A stretch of 64,000 bases of DNA from Gracilaria gracilis (taxonomy: Eukaryota > Rhodophyta > Florideophyceae > Gracilariales > Gracilariaceae), in the NCBI GenBank assembly GCA_030374805.1, contig JARGSG010000109.1, positions 62,001 through 126,000 on the forward strand, read 5' to 3'. The notes beneath the pieces are model-generated. The model did no database searches, was not told where the DNA came from, and saw nothing but the letters and a program-made list of their open reading frames with translations. The position numbers and the translations under genes were made by a program. Below, one piece after another: positions 52,719 through 62,239 of this stretch (positions within the stretch are counted from its first letter, which is position 1; each line of letters opens with the position of its first letter).

Positions 52719-53225
52719 TGTAGTACAATGAGACCTCACTGGGTTGGTGCCACGTGAGCTACTGGTGCGCCTTGCTGGCTGCACTGTACCCAATTGGTAT
52801 TCTGTATTTTATAATTTCTAATTTCTAATTTATAGTCTAGGATAGCTTAGCATTGCTGGCCCATGACAGTAGGTCATGGGTGCAGCCGGTGACGTCATGC
52901 CCACATGGGAGATCGGCGTCGGTGCACCTTGTATATATTACGGTGCACCTCGCCTTCCCCCTTGGGTATTGTAAAGTCAGGCACCACTAGGGCAGTAACT
53001 ATACCATCTTGGTCACTTGCTACTCTATTACTATTCAGGTTTTACCGCGCGTCGACGTCTACTACCGTACACCTACACGGTCTAGACTAGTTGCCCCGCC
53101 GTTTGCCCCTGCGGGTTTCAGGTGCCCTACTACCATATTGGTTGTGTGTTTTTCCCCTTTAGGTTGAGCCCTCGCGCGCTCCCTCTACCAGGCGGACCCC
53201 ACACCTTATCGGTATTTGTACGACA
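52719..53225 (+). repeat. 3' LTR, chromovirus copy 2
   Basis: 507 bp; followed by CATTT. Confidence 0.93.
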
Positions 53226-53230
53226 CATTT

Positions 53231-53325
53231 TGTTTATATGGGTCGGAGGTAGCGGCTAACAGCCAGTCGGCTAGTTTCATCTGAGCAAATTGTAATTGAC
53301 CAAGATCCTGGCTGTTCAAACTCAT
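53231..53325 (-). pseudogene. Third ORF of the outer element, 5' part (copy 2)
   Basis: Counterpart of 40361-40455, with ATG at 53325-53323. Confidence 0.55.
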
Positions 53326-53499
53326 TTTGAGGACTCGTTTGATGATGGGCGAGTGAGGAACTGGTTGTCCTTTGCTCCGCGCCTTCTATTTATGCTTATT
53401 CCTGTGGAGCTGGTCCAGCAGGAGATGGATACATAGTTGGGTATGGGATCCTCGGGTGTGCGTCTATTTCATTCAATTTGAATGTTTCCACTCTATTCT

Positions 53500-54366
53500 T
53501 TAGTTTTTTTGGGCACGTACGTTGGGATGCACCCAGAGACGTTTATGCATCCAAGAACGACATCCTTTACGATGGCATTTAAAACATAAGTCACCCTTGA
53601 GGTGCCTGGATCTTTCTTCGTTATTCATCCAATTCCTGCCTTGATAGCGATTTATGTTACCAATTTCCATAGGTACGGGGTCATTTCTTCTGTTCCCATT
53701 ATTGTTATTTCTATTAGAATTCCATTGTTTTCGGAATCCCATATTCGTTCTATAGATATGATCCATACGATCTGCCAAGTTCATTGCTTCATGCAAATTT
53801 GGTACTCCGGTTTTTTCCAGTTCAATGCGAATATTATGACGCAGACCTTGTGAATAATTAAATAACTGTTCATCCATACTCATGTTCGGGACTTGTAGTA
53901 GCCATTTGGTGAACTCTTTATTGTAATAGGAAACAGCATCAAGTCTTCCAACTTGTTTTATATTTGAAAGCATTTTACGTGCATTCAGTTCTCTGTTTGC
54001 TGGTTCGAAATATTCTAGCAACTTTTTCTTGAATCCTTCATACGTACTTACTTCTGCAGTGTTGTTCATATTTACTAGTTCCCACCATTCTAGTGCAGGA
54101 CCAGTCATCAAGCTTACCGCATACATTATCTTTTTGTCGTCAGGAACCGTTGCGTGAATACTTGCAAATATGTTTTCTATAGATTGTAGAAATGATCTGG
54201 CATATTTACCTGAAAATTTTTCCGGTTTCCCCGATTTTAGCAAATTACTATGGTGTTCATGATTACTTACCACATTTGTTAAGTGGCTATTGAGTTGCAT
54301 TACTTGGGCGAGCTGTTGTCCTAAGACATTGACTCTATTTTGTAAATCACTAATATCTGTATTCAT
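53500..54366 (-). CDS. Gag of the outer LTR element, copy 2
   Basis: 288 residues, almost identical to 40631-41497. Two differences are visible (N to D near the start, P to S in the degenerate knuckle). Open reading frames in both copies argue for recent origin. Confidence 0.85.
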   Translation of the reverse strand: MNTDISDLQNRVNVLGQQLAQVMQLNSHLTNVVSNHEHHSNLLKSGKPEKFSGKYARSFLQSIENIFASIHATVPDDKKIMYAVSLMTGPALEWWELVNMNNTAEVSTYEGFKKKLLEYFEPANRELNARKMLSNIKQVGRLDAVSYYNKEFTKWLLQVPNMSMDEQLFNYSQGLRHNIRIELEKTGVPNLHEAMNLADRMDHIYRTNMGFRKQWNSNRNNNNGNRRNDPVPMEIGNINRYQGRNWMNNEERSRHLKGDLCFKCHRKGCRSWMHKRLWVHPNVRAQKN

Positions 54367-54722
54367 CTTGATGATAACGATGTATAATTGTACTTAGGTA
54401 TATTTTCTTCTACGGTTGGTAGTGGTTTTACAATTTTTCTTTTTTTTTGATATGGTTTAAGTGTCCTCGTAGGGTGCTGAAGACTTTTGTATTTTTGTAT
54501 TGTTTTTTTTTTTTTTTAACTTTTTGATGCGCTTTTGTATAGTACTTAGTGTACTTTGGTTGCGTGATTTTTTATTTCAAGTCTACTTATGATGGGCACA
54601 ACAAGATATGCAGTATTGTGTGATGTAACACACGTGTATGGTTTTTGCAAGGGTGGTTAGAGCAACAACAATTTCAATTTATTTGATAAGGTGCACTACT
54701 ATCTTACAGTGCAAATAATTTT

Positions 54723-55154
54723 TTAGGAAGATTTTTTCAAATCTTTGATAAATTCTCGGACTTTGTTATTGTCCGGTACTGAATACTCAGCTTTTGTAAG
54801 TTTTGGTACAAATTTGTGTTTAGCTGCAAACTCGTACGCATTTCCCACTTGATATAATTTCTCTTTATGAACCTGCGTTTGGAGGTGTATCATATATTCA
54901 ACGGTAGTTTCGTACTTAATACGGCAGAACTCGCAGTATATTTCGAAATTATATGCCTTTGATAAGGCCTTATAATGGGTGTGACTTTTGTTGTGTTCTT
55001 CCCACGTATGTAATCCTTTTCTTTGTTTGCAATATGAACACTTTAGATTTTCATTATCAACTTTATGCCTTTTGTACTTAGAATTATTGTGTAGATTATT
55101 GACTTCTTCAATTTCTTCGGTTTCTAAGAAGGGATTAAATTTATCGTTTTCCAA
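54723..55154 (-). CDS. C2H2-type zinc-finger ORF of the outer element, copy 2
   Basis: 143 residues, identical by eye to 41853-42284. Confidence 0.65.
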   Translation of the reverse strand: MENDKFNPFLETEEIEEVNNLHNNSKYKRHKVDNENLKCSYCKQRKGLHTWEEHNKSHTHYKALSKAYNFEIYCEFCRIKYETTVEYMIHLQTQVHKEKLYQVGNAYEFAAKHKFVPKLTKAEYSVPDNNKVREFIKDLKKSS

Positions 55155-55473
55155 GTCGGCGAGCTGTATTTCGTTATCAATCTCTGTAATTTTTTGTATA
55201 ATATTTTCTTCAGTGTTATTGTCTTCGACTGCTTCAACATCTAATATAGAGTTGACTCGAGAAGGGGGTAGTTCAAGACGAGGTATAGTTCTTATGCAGT
55301 TTTCATTTTTAATTATAATTTTCGTATTGTCTTCTGTATTTTGTATCTTAGAATTTTTTGTCTTTAGTTTCGTTGTAGTTTTGTTTTTTTGAAGTTTTAT
55401 TCACTATATTTCAGTAGTGTAGTACAGTAGAGAAGAAAGTATATTGTCAGAATCTTGGAGCAATGCTACCAAT

Positions 55474-55865
55474 TGTAATCATTGGTGCGCAGTAGGTGTG
55501 TACATAACTTACTTCTGTATTGTGTATAGCTTTTTAAATATATATTGAATAAAGTACTTTATCCTACACACTGGCCTGACCGCGCTCGCGCTGGATGGAC
55601 TTGCTGAAGGTCTGGAACTGTTGTGGACGGAGTTGGTGCGAGGAGAGTTGCCCGGACTTCTGGAAACAGGAGTCCGAGACGGTTTATATAGTCTAGCAAA
55701 TAGATGATTGTAGTACTAAAAACAACACTACCAATAAAGGCTCTATTCCTACTTTATATTCATATACAGCACTGATAACTCAGTGACCGTACCAGCTGAG
55801 CATATGCGCGTGGAAGGGGCAAAACCAATGCTTTTAAGCCCCTTCCAAAACTGCCATATGCTACA
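55474..55865 (-). repeat. LTR 3 of the outer element
   Basis: 392 bp; right end CTACA followed by the target duplication GGGGC (55866-55870). It is the 5' LTR of the right unit. Confidence 0.9.
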
Positions 55866-55870
55866 GGGGC

Positions 55871-57769
55871 GGTCGTTCTCCGATGCATGCCAGGATGATG
55901 ATCCATGCGTGCAATTGCACGCATTTGAGTGCAATTGCACGCACTTCAATTTGATAACAGTGGGCTGTGATGGAGATGCGGATTCATTATTGACGCGAAG
56001 CAGGAAGCTGGAAGTGTGGCCTTCAAGGCCTGAATCACTGGCCTTGAATGACTTTGTGAATGGGACGTTTGTTTTGATCTACATATGTGTCGATTAACTG
56101 AGGGTGGGACTACTGTACAGTGTTGGATGGCACGCGGTTGTGAAGTAAGTTTATTGTAACGTGTGCGAGATGATCTCGTCTGGTGGATGAATCATCCGAC
56201 TGTGGTAGACGCGGCATTCATTACCAAGCAGCGCTTTGAAGGCGGGCACTGATCGGCGGCTGCTGTTTTGAGAGCGGTCTCTGCATTGAGAGGCTTAGCT
56301 GGTTGGGGGCCGAACGGCAATAAAGTTAAATGTGTTCGTTTGATGTGTTGAAGAGATGTGAGCAATCACGCGGAAAATGCGTATGGCAAACCGTTGCACT
56401 CTCGTTTTGAGGGGTAAAAAAAAGGGTAGGTGTCCTAATGCAGAATGCTCATTTAGAAATTGAACAGAATGCTTCTTCAAAACTGTAGAACGGGCCGATT
56501 ATGTGCTCTTCTTTGTAGTTTGACAGAAATGGTATAATAAGTGTCCAGTTGTTTGCGCTGGGAAGCTAGTCGATAGAAAGCTCTTCTTTCTGTGCGTTGA
56601 ACAAGAAAAAAAAACCAAGAGTACTGGTTCTCTACAAGCTTCGTAGTAAGAAGGCAAACAACGTACTTTCGGTCGAAAGCGAAGTCTGGTACTGCAAAAA
56701 CTGCCAAAAAAAACATCAGGTATTGTATGCCACATTGCAGCACATTTCCCACATTAGGGCATCATACGTTATTAAAGTTGGGGTGTGTGCATTGCACATT
56801 ATGCGCTTTTTGATGTTGCTACGTTGAATTGGGAAACACTTTTGACTTGGCTCGAGCAGTGAAGATATGTAATAAACGGGGGAACGTTGGGGTGGGTGCT
56901 TACATTGCTTGCAGCGTATCTATAAACTGTATGTGACAGCTGGGACGCGCAGCGGTACAAAACGTGTAGCCAATCGGCACACGTTGTGCATTCGTTATTT
57001 GTGCGCTGCTTTCCGGTGCCAAATTGGACGCCTTTTTGAGGCGATTGTGCGCCCGTTTTGCTGAACAGACGGCTTTGAAACGGCGCGTTTTGGCTCAGCC
57101 AGCTGATGTCTATCTAGATATCATTACATCATGCAGCATGATGCTGAATAGAACAGAACAACACGGCTGCGAAAAAAGGAAAACGCCAAATTAAAGCAGC
57201 AGCCTACGTTGTCAAAAAAGCAACCGGCGCGCGCCATTTACATGCGAGATGCAGCAGAGCCACGCAAAACAAAAGCGCCAACGCACAACCAGCGCGCCGC
57301 GGCGCCAGCAGCGGCGCGCCGCGCGCGCGCCCCAACCGCGCCCGCTGGCGCGCCGCACGCGCCTCGCTCATTGGCGCGCGCCCCCGCGCCAGATATCGCC
57401 GCTTTTTAAACGCCACGCCGCGTGCACTTTTTTTTGTTTTTCCAGCAGCGGGCGCGCGCCGCCCACGCCCGCCAAATCACGCGGTGGCGTTTTCGCCAGT
57501 GCCTTTTTTTTTTCGTCGCTGCTGTCGTTTTATCGAGCGCTGCGCGTGGCGCTTTGCGCGCTGCGACGCGCCGCGCCGCGTGCTCAATGCGCCTCATATT
57601 ACGCCGCCTCCATTCGTCCTCCGCCCGCTCTGCTCTGCTCTACTTGTTTGGTCCTCTTCCCCCATCGCACTCCTGCAACACCCCCACCAACACCTTACCG
57701 CACCTCTGCCATTGCAGACTACCAGACTACCGCTACACGCGTTGTTATCACCGCCGCCCCCGCTCAACC
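55871..57769. other. Host intergenic region
   Basis: No supported gene. It contains two 12-bp palindromes GTGCAATTGCAC (55909-55920 and 55929-55940), AT-rich sequence to about 57200, then GC-rich sequence that is probably the promoter/5' UTR of the gene at 57770 (TTTTTAAA near 57402). The GC frames here are open by composition. Confidence 0.4.
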
Positions 57770-58201
57770 ATGCGCCCAATGCTACCGCTGCTGCCGCTGG
57801 AGCTGCCGTGCGCGCTGCTGCACCCGGCGTCCACCTCGCCGAGGCGGCCGCCCACGCTGCCGTCCAAGCTCAAGTCCACGTGGCGCACCGTGGTGGTGCC
57901 GGGCACCGCGCCGTCCATGGACGCCGACGTGGTGGGCGTCGCGCTGCTGGCCGCGGAGGCGCGCCGCCGCGGCGGCATCATGGTGCGCGAGCGCGGCTAC
58001 GTCGGGCTCAAGGGAAAGCGCGCCAGCGCGCTGCTCAGGGACCGCGTGCGCCTGCTGGAGAAGGACGTCAACGCCATCGTCAAGACCATGGTGCGTGCCA
58101 AGCAGCGCGTCAAGGCGCAGATGAGAAGTAGACGCGCTGCTGGCGCGAATTGTTCGCGCGCGCGCGCTGCTGCCGCCACTGCCGCCGCGGCCAGTCGATA
58201 G
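57770..58201 (+). CDS. Hypothetical basic protein
   Basis: 143 residues from the first ATG after a GC-rich leader. Not recognised. N-terminal Pro/Leu-rich stretch, a middle block G-I-M-V-R-E-R-G-Y-V-G-L-K-G-K-R, then a probable helix with heptad Leu/Val (A-L-L-R-D-R-V-R-L-L-E-K-D-V-N-A-I-V-K-T-M-V), and an Ala/Arg-rich low-complexity tail. The frame could extend upstream, but no better start is seen. It converges on the NudC-like gene. Confidence 0.5.
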   Translation: MRPMLPLLPLELPCALLHPASTSPRRPPTLPSKLKSTWRTVVVPGTAPSMDADVVGVALLAAEARRRGGIMVRERGYVGLKGKRASALLRDRVRLLEKDVNAIVKTMVRAKQRVKAQMRSRRAAGANCSRARAAAATAAAASR

Positions 58202-58352
58202 CTTTGTGTGCCCTTTGTTTCCCCTCCGCAACACGTCTTGTCGTTGGCGTCGCTTGTATCATAACTGTGTCTAGATTAGGTTGCTCGCTCCACTCTCGTT
58301 TGTAAATATTTGTGCTTGGTCAGCAACAGCAATTGTGTGTGTTTGTTTGCGT

Positions 58353-59073
58353 CTACTGCAGCTTGGCGTGGCTAAAGTCCATCTCCGGGTGCTGTTGTTT
58401 AAACTTTTCAAACAGTTTCATCTTGCTCTGCTCGTCGCTGGTGGGCAATCCAGCCGCCTTTTGACGCTGGTCGTACATCATCTTCTCCACCATGCCGCGC
58501 GTCTCGCCGTCCAGCTCGTCCAGTCTGCTATTGTCAGGCTGTATCTTACTCACGTCAATCTGCGCATGACCTTGTACCACGCAGCTCCACCAATTGACGG
58601 CGTCCACCTTCTCCAGGTGCAGGCTCAGCGTGCTGTCCTGCCGGTCAATCTGCCAGAAGCACTCGTCGGCGCGCACGGCGTTGCACAGCGCGCCGCTCAG
58701 TAGCTCGCGCCCGTCCAGCGTCACGTGCAGCGCGTTGTCGCTGATGTCGCACTTGATCTGGCGCGCTGTAGTGCCTGACGGCACGGCGAGCACCACGCTG
58801 AGCTCGCCCAGCGTCTGCGTCCAGCTGTAGTTGGGGCCGTTGCCGCCGTTTCCTGCCGAAGGGGCGGCGCGTTCTACGCGCGCAAAGCACAGCGCACATA
58901 CACACATGCAAACAGTCAGCGGCGCACACGCGCGAGGCAGAGAGAGAGAGAGAGGGGAGAGGGGGGACCGGGAAAGTGTCATGCTCGGTACGTACGCTGA
59001 CTGTCGCCGTCCGACATGACGCGGGGGCGCGTGAGAATATTGACACGCGCGGTGTGTCCGAATTACGCGACGG

Positions 59074-59123
<50 letters not shown>

Positions 59124-59138
59124 TTGCTCGTTGCTCAA
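58353..59138 (-). CDS. nudC: NudC-like CS-domain protein with N-terminal polyglutamine
   Basis: 261 residues as an open frame. M-S-N-E then about 17 Gln from a CAG tract (59076-59125). From about residue 115: Y-S-W-T-Q-T-L-G-E-L-S-V, the p23/CS beta-sandwich, C-D-I-S, L-H-V-T-L-D-G-R-E-L-L-x-G, F-W-Q-I-D, L-H-L-E-K and N-W-W-S-C-V-V-Q-G, all diagnostic of NudC. The end S-K-M-K-L-F-E-K-F-K-Q-Q-H-P-E-M-D-F-S matches the NudC tail. NudC is an Hsp90 co-chaperone for dynein and nuclear movement. Between polyQ and CS lies a low-complexity CT-rich segment (58870-59000) that may be an unspliced intron (pyrimidine run before GCGTAG), but no donor gives the correct phase, so I left it in. Confidence 0.85.
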
Positions 59139-59571
59139 CGGCGGAAGGGGGGAGCGGGGCGGAGGGGGAGGGCGCGGGGCGCGGGGCGCGACGGTCGTTC
59201 GAGCGGATCGTGCACGCGGCAGCGTTTATCTTACACAAGAAGTGCTTAACTTGTTTGTGTGTTGTCCGTTCTAGCTAATCGAATAGAATGGCATACGTGT
59301 GTATGGTGTACCACTTTCACACATTGTACACATTGACAACGTGTGTACGAAAAATTCGCTACGAATTTCGTTACGAAAACGTGTACTGTACACGTGCGCG
59401 CGATCAACGGGTGAGCCACAGCAAGCGACATCCACCGCCATCGGCCACCCGTCATCGGCCATCGATATCAGATAAAGTTACCAAGGGGACGCGAGATGCC
59501 CGAGATGGGCGACAGGGGCGTTCGCGCTACATGTAGTTCGATCGCAGCAAACGCGCGCAAGCGGCCACAAC

Positions 59572-60089
59572 ATGGCGCGCCGCGAGACGCCACTGCCCAC
59601 GCGCGCCGCCGTGGCGGACGCCGTGTCGTACGCCGCGGCGCACGCCATTCTCATGGGCGCGCGCCAGCACGCCGCGCCCGGCACCGCGCTGGTGCACGCG
59701 CCCTTCACGTATTACGCCAGCCCGTTCCACGCCGAGTCGTTCCGACACGCGCTGCGTATCACGCCCATGCTCAACGCGCTGCTGCACCGCGTCGCCGCTG
59801 ACCACGCTTACCTGCGCCGCCACCTCGCCGCTACCGCGCGCAGCGACCGCTTCACCGCGCGCTTGCTGTCGCTGCTGCCCAGCGCGCACCACCCGCACCC
59901 GCAGCCCCGCGTCTCCTTCTCCATCTGTCGCTATGACTACTTCATGCATGTGCCGGAGCGCGGCCAGTACGCGCTCAGAATGGTGGAGATGAATTGCATC
60001 GCCGCCAGTTACGCCTGTCTGGGCACCAAGATCTGCGACCTGCATCGCTACTTGAGCTCGCACCCAGCTTGCGCGCCTGCGCCCCATCC

Positions 60090-60130
<41 letters not shown>

Positions 60131-61092
60131 AGCAGCAGCAGAACATGCCTGACAACGACGCGCTGCACGCGCTGCCCGCCGCACTGGCCGCCGCTCACAA
60201 CGCCTTCGTCAGCGAGTGCGCGCCGGAAGCCGCCGCAGCAGCCGACGCCGCGCCGCCCGTGCTGGTGATGGTCGTGCAGCCGGGCGAAACCAATTCATAC
60301 GACCAAGACATTCTGCGACACACGCTGTGGCAGCGACACCGTCTAGAAATGCTGCGCCTCTCGCTGGCGGACATCCACCGCGCCGCGTCGCTGGACGCGT
60401 CGTCGCGCCTCGTGCTCACGCTGCGCCACCGCGCGCGCCCGCTGCTCGCGTCCGTGCTGTACTTCCGCGCGGGCTACACGCCCGACGACTTTGCGGGCGA
60501 CGCCGAGTGGAGCGCCAGGGCGCTCATCGAGAGCAGCAGCGCCGTCAAATGCCCGTCCATCGCCATGCAGCTGGTCGGCACCAAGAAGATACAGCAGGTG
60601 CTGGAGCAGCGCGGCGAGCTGGAGCGCTTCGTGCCCGCCGAGCACGCGCGCGACATTCGCGCCACCTTCGCGCGCCAGTACGCGCTGGACGACGACGTGC
60701 AGCACGCGCGCCGCATGGCGCAGACGGCCATCGAGCACGAGATGGACTTTGTGCTCAAGCCGCAGCGAGAGGGAGGCGGTAATAACCTGTACGCGCGCAA
60801 GATGAGCCAAGCGTTGCTCGATATGAGCGACGAGGAACGAGCGGCGTTCGTGCTGATGGAACGTATCAGACCGCCGGCGTTCAGCAACGTGCTGATACGC
60901 GGCGGCGAGGCGGCGCAAGAGCAGGTGGTGTCGGAGCTGGGCGTGTACGGCGTGCACTTGAGCGTGGGCGACAAGGTGCTGCAGAACAGCGTGGGCGGCA
61001 CGTTGGTGCGAAGCAAGCCGGCTACCACCGAAGATGGCGGCGTTTCGGCAGGAGTGGCTCTACTGGACAGTGCTTTACTGTTTGAACACTAA
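59572..61092 (+). CDS. GSS: Glutathione synthetase (eukaryotic type)
   Basis: 506 residues, close to the family length once a ~17-residue Gln run (about 60093-60140) is discounted. Motifs: E-M-N-C-I-A-A-S-Y-A, Q-P-G-E-T-N-S-Y-D-Q, K-C-P-S-I-A-M-Q-L-V-G-T-K-K-I-Q-Q-V-L, the ATP-grasp Gly-rich loop K-P-Q-R-E-G-G-G-N-N, and M-E-R-I-R-P near the substrate lid. It joins gamma-glutamylcysteine and glycine using ATP, in the cytosol (or plastid; no clear transit peptide). The polyQ sits in the loop between the first domain and the substrate-binding part. Its stop overlaps the stop of the convergent PDCD5 gene. Confidence 0.95.
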
Positions 61093-61526
61093 AAGTCATC
61101 GTCGTCGTCGTCGTCGTCGTCGTCGTCAAACACAGCCTTTCTTCGCACGATAGTGACCTTTGTGCGGCGCTGCGTCTGCTCCGTGAGCGAGCGCAGAATG
61201 TCCTTGAGCTGCGCCTCGCCCACCTTGCCGCGTAGCTGCGCGGTCTGCGCGCTGTTGATGAGATAGGTCTCCACTTGCTGCGCGCGCTCCGGCTTGACCA
61301 GGCGGATGTTGGAGAGCTTCTCGCGCGCTTCCGCGCTCAGGATTTGGTTGAGTAGCAGGCGGCGCTGCTCTTGTTGCGCTTCTTGTTGTTTGCGACGCAG
61401 CTGCAGCTCTTGCTCGGACGGCGGCTGTGCGCCGGAAGGCGACGACGCGGTGCCCGCGGCGCCGGCCGCGTTCAGCTGCGCCATGCGCTGCGCGCGCCAT
61501 TGCGCGAGGTCGGCGTCCTGTTCCAT
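61089..61526 (-). CDS. PDCD5: PDCD5 / TFAR19 family protein
   Basis: 145 residues. Starts M-E-Q-D-A-D-L-A-Q-W-R-A-Q-R-M, a Gln/Arg helix, then L-L-N-Q-I-L-S-A-E-A-R-E-K-L-S-N-I-R-L-V-K-P-E-R-A-Q-Q-V-E-T-Y-L-I, the conserved three-helix core, and T-K-V-T-I-V-R-R-K. It ends in a run of Asp from a GAC repeat (61096-61128) before Phe. This family is universal in archaea and eukaryotes and binds DNA or chaperonins; in animals it promotes apoptosis. The acidic Asp tail is longer than usual. Confidence 0.94.
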   Translation of the reverse strand: MEQDADLAQWRAQRMAQLNAAGAAGTASSPSGAQPPSEQELQLRRKQQEAQQEQRRLLLNQILSAEAREKLSNIRLVKPERAQQVETYLINSAQTAQLRGKVGEAQLKDILRSLTEQTQRRTKVTIVRRKAVFDDDDDDDDDDDF

Positions 61527-61685
61527 GGGGGCGGTCGGTTCGAAGTTGACAACTTGAAAGGTACGTTCGTACGTTCGTACCTCCGGTACTACCGAAGGGT
61601 ATCTTAACCAAATCCGATAGCTCTACTTGTACCTTTGTACATGTGTAACTAAAAAGTCAACTGTGTACTACGAGACGGGATCGCC

Positions 61686-61899
61686 ATGCACACGTGTCCA
61701 GCGTGCAAGGAAGCAGCCAGCGTGGCGGTCAGCAAAGTGGCGCCGATGGAGTCCACGGACGCTTCCCCCCGCGCACGAGCGCCGCCTGCGGCAGCAGCAG
61801 CGGCGGCGGCATTGGCGCTGGCGCTGGCGCGCGCTGCTCAGCGCGTCTGGCCGCCACGCGCTGGCGCGAATGACGGCGCGTTGGTGGCGGCTGTGCGCA

Positions 61900-61953
<54 letters not shown>

Positions 61954-61973
61954 TTAGGCGCGCGTGCTGCTGA
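61686..61973 (+). CDS. Low-complexity Ala-rich ORF, doubtful
   Basis: 95 codons opening M-H-T-C-P-A-C-K with a C-x-x-C, then mostly Ala from GGC/GCG repeats (a pure GGC run at about 61901-61951). Frames on the other strand are equally open because of the repeat, so this may be the divergent promoter region of PDCD5 and the Nup88-like gene. Confidence 0.2.
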
Positions 61974-62239
61974 CCAGTGTGACGTGTATTGGCGGCGCGT
62001 TTTGCGTCTCAAATAGAGCCGCCTCCAATGGCATTTCCATCCAATGCGATCCATCGCCGCCTTTTGTTTCTTGCCGTGAAGCACATGATGTGCTTCGTTC
62101 GTTCCATCCTCCGCTCTCGTTGATCTTCGACTGTGATCACCGCCGTACGTTCCGCGCGCTCGCTGCCGCCCCGCGTCCCGTCCCCGTCGCCATCGTCGCC
62201 GCCGCCGCCGCCGCCACCGTCGCCGCTACGCTACGCGCC

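Larger units (their letters stand above)
43477..53225 (+). mobile_element. Nested Ty3/gypsy chromovirus, copy 2
   Basis: 9749 bp at the same CATTT site of the duplicated outer element (43472-43476 and 53226-53230). It is 18 bp longer than copy 1. The LTRs, leader and 2.1-kb 3' region have the same lengths; the extra bases are single-base insertions between about 45.58 and 49.0 kb. Confidence 0.93.
29749..55865 (-). mobile_element. Tandem LTR array (LTR-internal-LTR-internal-LTR) of a gag-only element with nested chromoviruses
   Basis: Three 392-bp LTRs at 29749-30140, 42604-42995 and 55474-55865 enclose two near-identical internal regions. GGGGC at 29744-29748 and 55866-55870 is the target duplication of the whole array. 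Unequal recombination between LTRs of one insertion would produce this. Element genes are on the minus strand. Without the nested insertion each internal region is only about 2.7 kb and holds a zinc-finger ORF, gag and a 139-aa ORF, but no pol, so it is non-autonomous (TR-GAG-like). Confidence 0.9.

Noticed and set aside
57249-58124. Long Pro/Arg/Ala frames in the GC-rich region
   Set aside because: Overlapping frames open by GC content; only the frame from 57770 has a non-repetitive core.
61668-62084. Poly-Arg and poly-Ala frames over the GGC repeat
   Set aside because: Explained by the trinucleotide repeat.
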